DNA of 36,441 bases, from the NCBI GenBank assembly GCA_026391775.1, contig JAPLDK010000005.1:1-36441 (forward strand). Reading direction: 5' to 3'. A program made the position numbers and the translations under genes. The notes beneath the pieces are model-generated. The model made no database searches. It was not told the DNA's origin and saw only the letters and a list, made by a program, of their open reading frames with translations. Below are positions 31,639 through 36,441 of the stretch, piece by piece (position 1 is the first letter of the stretch; each line of letters starts with the position of its first letter). Source of the DNA: Bacteroidota bacterium. Its GTDB lineage: Bacteria > Bacteroidota > Bacteroidia > Bacteroidales > FEN-979.

Positions 31639-32856
31639 TTATTTGAAGGAAATTTTTCTTCTTGTTTGTGATTCAACTTGATTTTTTATTGGCTTCAAAT
31701 CTAATGCAAAATTACAATTATCACAAACAAGTATATCATTATCCTTAACATTTGGATTAACTTTCAATTTTCGTGTTTGAATATCTTGACTACTAATATC
31801 CATATATCCATTAACTTGATGTCTTTTGTGACATTTTGGGCATTGAATGTCGAGTTCAACCGCATCAATAGATTTTTGTTGTCCTTTTGCTTGTGTAAAT
31901 GGATTTGGAATTGGGATATTTCCTAAAGGACTGACTGTAAATGTCTTAGAAATTTTTAAAAAAAAAAAAAAAAATAGTTTATAAACAGATGAACCGTCCA
32001 ATAACAATCTAATTACAGTTTTTATCCTATAAACAATGTCATCAAGTGCCTTATCATCATCAATTCTTTCAATTAATAAAACTTCTTTTAAATCCTCGAT
32101 TTTTAGCGAACGCCCGTGAGTTCTCCAAGTGGTGTGGTCACAAAACATTTCTGCGACTTCATGAGCTCTTTTCTTCCTCATTTCAGCAGTAACAGGTTTC
32201 TTGCTTGTCTTCGTTTCAGTCCAGTTTTTGAATTTATATTTTTCAAGCCAAACCTTTACTAAGTCCTTTGCAAATTCAAGTGAGTTGATTACTCCATATA
32301 ATTCTCCAGGAGAAATTTGGGCAACCATTACGGCATCAAAGGGATTTAAACTTCCAACTTTGGCAGCTTCTTCTCTTTTCAAGCTAACCCACTCTTTATA
32401 GTCATGGGCTGATACAACTGATCTTCCAATTTTTACCTGAGCATCAATAGGGCCTAAACTGCCTGTATCAGTCATGTAAATATTATCGCCCGATAATACC
32501 AAAACAGTCCCAGCACTTTTTGCTTCGCCTGCAATTACAAAATTTACCTCCTCAAATTTTTTTCTTAAAAATTTTGCGATTTCCTCTGCTGCTTCTCCAC
32601 TACCTCCCGGAGTTTCAATATAAAAGTCTATTTTCTTTTGGCTTGATTCACGAAGGATGTCTTGAATATTGTAGAAGTCATCTTGAACTAAGCTAACATC
32701 AATACCTCTATTCCTTGCTTTGTTAATGTCAGCTGCATAGATAAACATATATCGACCTGTATGCTTGTTATAAGCTTTAATGAGCCGTTGTAATTCGTTC
32801 TGAAGATCTAACAAACCAAGTCTTTTTGAAAGATATTCGTTAAGGATACTTGCCAT
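31639..32856 (-). CDS. SDH_sah-type ClpP/SppA-fold serine protease with zinc-ribbon tail
   Basis: 405 residues. The protease core (~35-290) has IDFYIETPGGSGEAAEEIAK at ~76-95, the nucleophile region FVIAGEAKSAGTVLVLSGD with Ser114 at ~106-124, and TGSLGPIDAQV at ~131-141, which is typical of the serine dehydrogenase proteinase (SDH_sah) group. A run of five Phe codons (~295-299) from 17 T's follows. The C-terminal tail holds a zinc ribbon, CPKC (339-342) ... CDNC (378-381), after IPIPNPFTQAKGQQKSIDAV. The core looks cytoplasmic, with no signal peptide. See the T17 entry for a possible on/off switch of the tail. It shares an operon with the small gene at 31416. SDH_sah proteins occur in phage-related and defence regions, but the role is not settled. 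Confidence 0.85.
   Translation of the reverse strand: MASILNEYLSKRLGLLDLQNELQRLIKAYNKHTGRYMFIYAADINKARNRGIDVSLVQDDFYNIQDILRESSQKKIDFYIETPGGSGEAAEEIAKFLRKKFEEVNFVIAGEAKSAGTVLVLSGDNIYMTDTGSLGPIDAQVKIGRSVVSAHDYKEWVSLKREEAAKVGSLNPFDAVMVAQISPGELYGVINSLEFAKDLVKVWLEKYKFKNWTETKTSKKPVTAEMRKKRAHEVAEMFCDHTTWRTHGRSLKIEDLKEVLLIERIDDDKALDDIVYRIKTVIRLLLDGSSVYKLFFFFFLKISKTFTVSPLGNIPIPNPFTQAKGQQKSIDAVELDIQCPKCHKRHQVNGYMDISSQDIQTRKLKVNPNVKDNDILVCDNCNFALDLKPIKNQVESQTRRKISFK
31958..31974 (-). repeat. T17 homopolymer inside the protease gene
   Basis: 17 A's on the plus strand, T17 on the coding strand. Codons read K-L-F5-L-K-I-S. With 16 T's the frame gives F5 followed directly by a TAA stop; with 18 it gives F6-K-N-F and a TAA. 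Either slip yields a ~300-residue protease without the zinc ribbon. It may also be a sequencing or assembly artefact. Confidence 0.9.
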
Positions 32857-32928
32857 AATTTTATAAAGTTAACTTTTTATTTGAACTATCATGAAATCTG
32901 CATTATTCCAAAGTCTGACGCATATTTT

Positions 32929-33042
32929 GCAGATTTGCGATGGCGAAGCCTTTTACCATAAAACTTGATGCAAAGAACTGAACTTCACTTTTACTACAAA
33001 ACTGTCTCTGGAGGACATAAATTCCCGCTATTGCAAATGTGC
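32929..33042. repeat. Imperfect 17-bp inverted repeat, cassette-junction-like
   Basis: GCAGATTTGCGATGGCG (32929-32945) and CGCTATTGCAAATGTGC (33026-33042) form an imperfect dyad with 14 of 17 pairs and an 80-bp centre, total 114 bp. This is in the size range of integron attC sites. It lies between two small operons of the accessory region and covers the only frame in this gap. Typical attC core boxes are not recognisable at its ends. Confidence 0.45.
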
Positions 33043-33086
33043 TATTAGTTATTGGGTTTATTGTCAAATCAGCATTTGCTATTACT

Positions 33087-33671
33087 TTAATGTCCACCTA
33101 TTTGCTTTTTTAAGTCTGCTTTAACAGCTGAAATTAAAGTTTCAAAAGCAGCCTTCTTCATTCCATTGTCAGCTATCATTTGTTGAACGTTATATTGTTC
33201 ATAGTTGTTTGTTTGTCTATAATTTATTAAGTCTGATTTACCAATTTGGTATTCTGAAAAATATTTAATTGTCTCGGTCAATTCTTTGTAATGAGTTTCT
33301 TCAATAAACAAGGATGCTTTTTCAATTTCCGTTTTAGTAGATTTTAATTGCCTTGAAAATCTTTCAAGCCTAACTGGTGTTGCTTGTTGCCAAAGGTCGT
33401 CAGCAAGAAGTTTTAAATCATATAAACTTGACCATAATTTGCTGTAATGTTCAAACTGTTTGTCTGAATAACGAATTGTTGTCTGCTTAATGATATCCAG
33501 TTGAGATTGATATTCGTTGATTTCGTTTTGAAATTTAGCTTTTATTTTTTCTTCATATCGTTTAGCTAAGAATTGTCCGAAGTAATTTGAAAGTCCTAAG
33601 ACAATTGCTCCACCACCACCCAAGGCGGCAATTATGCCTAATACGATTTTTGTAATTTCTGTAACTGTCAT
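33087..33671 (-). CDS. Membrane-anchored coiled-coil protein
   Basis: 194 residues. An N-terminal transmembrane helix (~8-28, IVLGIIAALGGGGAIVLGL) is followed by a charged coiled-coil region (KRYEEKIKAKFQNEINEYQS) and helices to the end (KAAFETLISAVKADLKKQIGG). No catalytic motif. It follows the HEPN-like gene by 20 bp on the same strand, so they share an operon. Proteins of this shape are often seen in defence and phage-borne regions as membrane partners, but this is only context. Confidence 0.75.
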   Translation of the reverse strand: MTVTEITKIVLGIIAALGGGGAIVLGLSNYFGQFLAKRYEEKIKAKFQNEINEYQSQLDIIKQTTIRYSDKQFEHYSKLWSSLYDLKLLADDLWQQATPVRLERFSRQLKSTKTEIEKASLFIEETHYKELTETIKYFSEYQIGKSDLINYRQTNNYEQYNVQQMIADNGMKKAAFETLISAVKADLKKQIGGH

Positions 33672-33691
33672 TTTTGTCGGTCAGGTTTCAT

Positions 33692-34330
33692 TTAAAGTTG
33701 CGGCTCAATTTTATTTGCTAAATCTCTCAACAAATTTCTTGGTCCATCCATAAGTCTTTTAAAGTCATCGTACGTGTTAGTTATTGGTTTGTCCAAAAAC
33801 CACTTTGGATTAACTGTTGCAAGTTCGTTTCCAACAAGTCCATTATGCTTGATGTCATTATTCAAACAACGCAATTCTTCGATTTTCGGATAATCAGTAA
33901 GCAATTCGTAGTCAATGTTGAATTTATTTTTCAACAATTTTTTTGCTTCCTTTTTCCTGTAACAACTGGAAAGTTCTGTGTCATTGAGTTTCCCTGTCAA
34001 GTCTAACAGCTTTTTAAACGATTTTTCGTAAAAACTGAATGTCGCAACTAACATATAGTTGCTCAAAATGTCCTGCGTTTCATGGGAAAGTCCATAATAG
34101 TCGCTGATGGATTGCAGTAGTTCTTTTAGTTCGTCTTCAGGAATTTTTGAGATATCTAGCTTATTTATTTCTGCAACCTGTTTGTCAGTTTCAGCTTTAA
34201 GATAATTTTCAATAAAGCTATTGTTGTTTTGATAAAGCACGTCCAACGAGTTAATTTGAATGTTTGCTTGGTCGGCAATTGTTAATGAATAAATATGAAA
34301 ACGTGTCTTTGTGTCCCAGTTAAATGTCAT
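33692..34330 (-). CDS. Alpha-helical protein with possible HEPN-like motif
   Basis: 212 residues, mostly helical. The segment EELRCLNNDIKHNG at ~151-164 recalls the RNxxxH motif of HEPN ribonuclease domains (for example the pattern RNDIVHNG), but here the Arg sits 8 residues before His162 (R154) and the Arg next to the Asn is replaced by Asn. So it may be an inactive or diverged HEPN fold. Other parts (ISDYYGLSHETQDILSNY, MLVATFSFYEKSFKKLLDL) match a helical bundle with dimer-like contacts. It heads the operon with the membrane coiled-coil protein. Function unknown. Confidence 0.7.
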   Translation of the reverse strand: MTFNWDTKTRFHIYSLTIADQANIQINSLDVLYQNNNSFIENYLKAETDKQVAEINKLDISKIPEDELKELLQSISDYYGLSHETQDILSNYMLVATFSFYEKSFKKLLDLTGKLNDTELSSCYRKKEAKKLLKNKFNIDYELLTDYPKIEELRCLNNDIKHNGLVGNELATVNPKWFLDKPITNTYDDFKRLMDGPRNLLRDLANKIEPQL

Positions 34331-34826
34331 AGGTTAATGTTTTAATTGTTGTTGTCAATATTATCATTCATCTGTCAAGCCTTAAAGCTAAGACCTGCAT
34401 AACTATAATGCCGTCGATATTTTTAGCTTTACGTGGTGTGTTTTTTTGAAATACAAATAATGAATTTGTTGATGTGATTTTTACTCATTGAATCGATTTA
34501 TTGGTAAATTTTTCAATTCAGATTTATCTTTACTACAAGTATAGCGAAATTTTGTTTGAGATGCTTTTATACCCGAAGGAACTCCAAACTCTTTTTATCA
34601 GGAGAAGAGTAACTCATTAAAAGAAACACTGTATATGATATTGGAAGGACATCTGACCAAGGATGGTCTTTTTGGATGTTATAAAGTTGGACATGATTAA
34701 TCCTTATGACTAGGTAAATATACAATATTAATTAGAATAGCCAAAAGTTGATTTTTTTTATTGTATCAATCAAACGCAACTTTTCCTGGGCACTGACTGT
34801 CTTTATAACATCAATTTCCCATACTT
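34331..34826. other. AT-rich spacer, no gene recognised
   Basis: About 500 bp of low-GC sequence upstream of the HEPN-like gene. It should contain that gene's promoter, but no clean TAnnTTTG on the minus strand is seen close to 34330. A plus-strand frame in the right part (34748-34936) overlaps the small gene at 34827 and looks like a shadow. No tRNA or repeat found. Confidence 0.5.
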
Positions 34827-35021
34827 ATGAAACCAACTATATTGGATATCAGCTTTTTCACTTTTTACCTGGCATTAATCAAGAAAAGGCAACAATTGGG
34901 GGAAGAATATTACAGCCACCCAACCAAAGAAAATGAAGCGAAGGTTCATTCACTTCGTTTACAACTTCGCCAATATGATGCTATTATTCAAGGGAAATTT
35001 AATGGAATCATATGGAATTGA
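34827..35021 (+). CDS. Small hypothetical protein, weak support
   Basis: 64 residues, with a hydrophobic start (ILDISFFTFYLALIKKRQQL) then a charged helix (KENEAKVHSLRLQLRQYDAI). The composition is more protein-like than the overlapping frames, but no ribosome site, promoter or family supports it. It is the only plus-strand candidate of the accessory region. Confidence 0.35.
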   Translation: MKPTILDISFFTFYLALIKKRQQLGEEYYSHPTKENEAKVHSLRLQLRQYDAIIQGKFNGIIWN

Positions 35022-35171
35022 AAATGTATGCTTCAAGGTAGTAATAATCTGTTGTAGAATGGTAGGTTACAATAAATGGTTCCAAAGTGGTATGAGCATT
35101 TGTGGCCATAAACTGACGATCAATATATTAGGGATACTTGACAAGGTGGATAAGAAGATTAAGCCGCTAAA

Positions 35172-36389
35172 TTAAGCCCCATAAAATGCTACTTCGACCA
35201 TCTCAACAAATGCAACCCATCGGATATTCGTTTCAGCTACACCGGTTACAGTAATCCCAAGGGCGCCATTACTTGTATCAGCGGCGACAGTAACATCCCA
35301 ATCAGCGTCGCTTTCTGCAATTACAGTCTTTGAAATTGAACCAATAAGAGCAGTGGAGGCAGCGGTTGCATCCTTTTTGATCAAACCTTTGATTTCATAG
35401 GCTGCACCTTCGGAATTATCAACTGAAGCTGCGACAACCAAGACCCGGAATGTATTCATTTTATTGGCTGCCAGATAAGCATAACCCTCTTCTCCTACCA
35501 GAAGCATTGAGGGGGTATCATCTTCTGTTTCTTTTCTGGCTATGATATTGGTATACTGGGCTTCGCCTAATTCCCCGGGATTGCTAAAACCTACTGATGC
35601 CTTGGCGTGCTGGTAATCATTATAGGTTTTGGCATTAAAACCCTCTACATGGGAATATTGGTTTGCACATTCATTGGAACCACCCTCTGCATGCCCACCT
35701 TCACCGGAAACTATATTGCCATTACCCTCTGCTGCGGAAAATTCACCCGAAAGGACATGACTTGAGCCTGATGCACTGGACCGGTTACTGCTGATCTGGT
35801 GAAGATCACCGGCTGCCGTATTATGGGTTCCTGTAATTTCATTATGCTCCCCGGATACCAGACAGAACTGGCCGCTGACTTCATTATGGGAACCGGCGGC
35901 TGCCATCGAATTTGCACCGGATACCTGGTTATGCTCACCACCGGCAATGAATGAACCGGCACCACTGGCCACCCTGTTAACTGCTTCTCTGACAAACTGA
36001 AAATCGGTTGCATTGGCGCCCCTGGCATTGCCTGCCAGGGAACCAGCTGACAAGGTACCCTGAACTGCTTTAGAACATGTACTGAGATCCTGATCACCGG
36101 TATTGGTACCGGAGACAGCGTTCAAGGCCGTGGCATTGGAATGAACATGATCGGCTGAATTTGAATGCTTTTTGGTAATAGCATCATCGTAATCTGCCTG
36201 AACACCAAGAATAGCTTTAACTGCCGGCCCGGTACTTGCAAGAAAGTTTATAATTCCCAAACTATCTAACCAGGTCCGAATAATACCGGACCTTGGTCTG
36301 GCAGGTGCAGAACCTTGTTCGGAATAATCACGATAATTGGTGGTGCCGCGATTTTGCTGGCCCATCAGGAAATATTTTGAGCTTCCCAT
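35172..36389 (-). CDS. Phage-type tail fibre / adhesin with LbR (YadA-head-like) repeats
   Basis: 405 residues. The N-terminal part has HSNATALNAVSGTNTGDQDL (residues ~83-102), a pattern common in phage tail fibres. Residues ~141-255 are eight repeats of about 14 residues, for example SGAGSFIAGGEHNQV, SGANSMAAAGSHNEV, SGQFCLVSGEHNEI and SGEGGHAEGGSNEC, which form a left-handed beta-roll as in YadA heads and Peptidase_G2-type phage fibres. The C-terminal domain (~310-405) has AYEIKGLIKKDATAASTALI and NIRWVAFVEMVEVAFYGA. Most likely a trimeric virion fibre or surface adhesin. It suggests prophage sequence continuing past the right edge. An ATG at codon 9 is a possible later start. Confidence 0.8.
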   Translation of the reverse strand: MGSSKYFLMGQQNRGTTNYRDYSEQGSAPARPRSGIIRTWLDSLGIINFLASTGPAVKAILGVQADYDDAITKKHSNSADHVHSNATALNAVSGTNTGDQDLSTCSKAVQGTLSAGSLAGNARGANATDFQFVREAVNRVASGAGSFIAGGEHNQVSGANSMAAAGSHNEVSGQFCLVSGEHNEITGTHNTAAGDLHQISSNRSSASGSSHVLSGEFSAAEGNGNIVSGEGGHAEGGSNECANQYSHVEGFNAKTYNDYQHAKASVGFSNPGELGEAQYTNIIARKETEDDTPSMLLVGEEGYAYLAANKMNTFRVLVVAASVDNSEGAAYEIKGLIKKDATAASTALIGSISKTVIAESDADWDVTVAADTSNGALGITVTGVAETNIRWVAFVEMVEVAFYGA

Positions 36390-36441
36390 ATCTTCGGATT
36401 TTAAGTCATCATTACATAAAGTTTGTCGAGGCTACCGGTAG

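Noticed and set aside
32903..33097. 64-residue minus-strand open frame
   Set aside because: It overlaps the next gene's end by 11 bp and spans the inverted repeat at 32929-33042, which explains its pattern better than coding does.
34933..35175. 80-residue plus-strand open frame
   Set aside because: Overlaps the small gene at 34827 in another frame, runs into the end of the tail-fibre gene, and has an unstructured, AT-driven composition.
1..36441. CRISPR array
   Set aside because: No regularly spaced direct repeats of 25-40 bp were seen and no cas genes are present.

Overview
The window reads as a chromosome segment of a Bacteroidota bacterium, most likely Bacteroidales or a related environmental lineage. 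The evidence is a type IX secretion (T9SS) C-terminal sorting domain, a PorT-like barrel, tandem UspA proteins, a lack of Shine-Dalgarno sites, and repeated copies of the Bacteroidota -7 promoter element TAnnTTTG a short distance upstream of genes. No database search was possible. Family names rest on motifs, length and gene context, and no species is claimed.

Layout. 1-5318 is a low-density region. It holds a cut-off membrane protein, a two-Cache-domain secreted protein, gene debris (a frameshifted gene tail, a PKD-like fragment, the first ~60 codons of a restriction-modification gene), a lipoprotein and a T9SS-exported propeller protein. It ends at tRNA-Arg(CCG). 5319-28915 is well-packed core genome: fructose-bisphosphate aldolase, a Usp-SPOR-Usp operon, ruvB-queG, a PorT-like barrel with ubiX, an OmpR/PhoB-type regulator with its kinase, a small PIN toxin-antitoxin insertion, polyprenyl diphosphate synthase, a radical SAM protein with a small repeat protein, a B12-dependent ribonucleotide reductase, a large propeller/barrel protein coupled to a YhbP-like protein, and an MBL-GT9-TatD-asparaginase operon. 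It ends at tRNA-Ser(GGA).

28916-36441 is an AT-rich accessory region that starts directly at the 3' end of tRNA-Ser. Its clear genes are all on the minus strand: a membrane-anchored methyltransferase with a HAD-like protein, a ClpP/SppA-fold serine protease of the SDH_sah type with a zinc-ribbon tail and a small partner, a membrane coiled-coil protein with a possible HEPN-like protein, and a phage-type tail-fibre gene at the right edge. Small gene cassettes separated by debris suggest a mobile element or prophage with defence-like cargo. No integrase is visible in the window.

The two most interesting signals are these. (1) A run of 17 T on the coding strand of the SDH_sah protease lies exactly between the protease domain and the zinc-ribbon tail. 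Loss or gain of one T gives a stop at once or after three codons, which looks like a built-in switch between tailed and tail-less protease. (2) A shared tandem motif, TTRCAC repeated at 11-12 bp, lies just beyond the terminators of both tRNA genes that border the accessory regions. It may be a recombinase-related or attachment-site signature.
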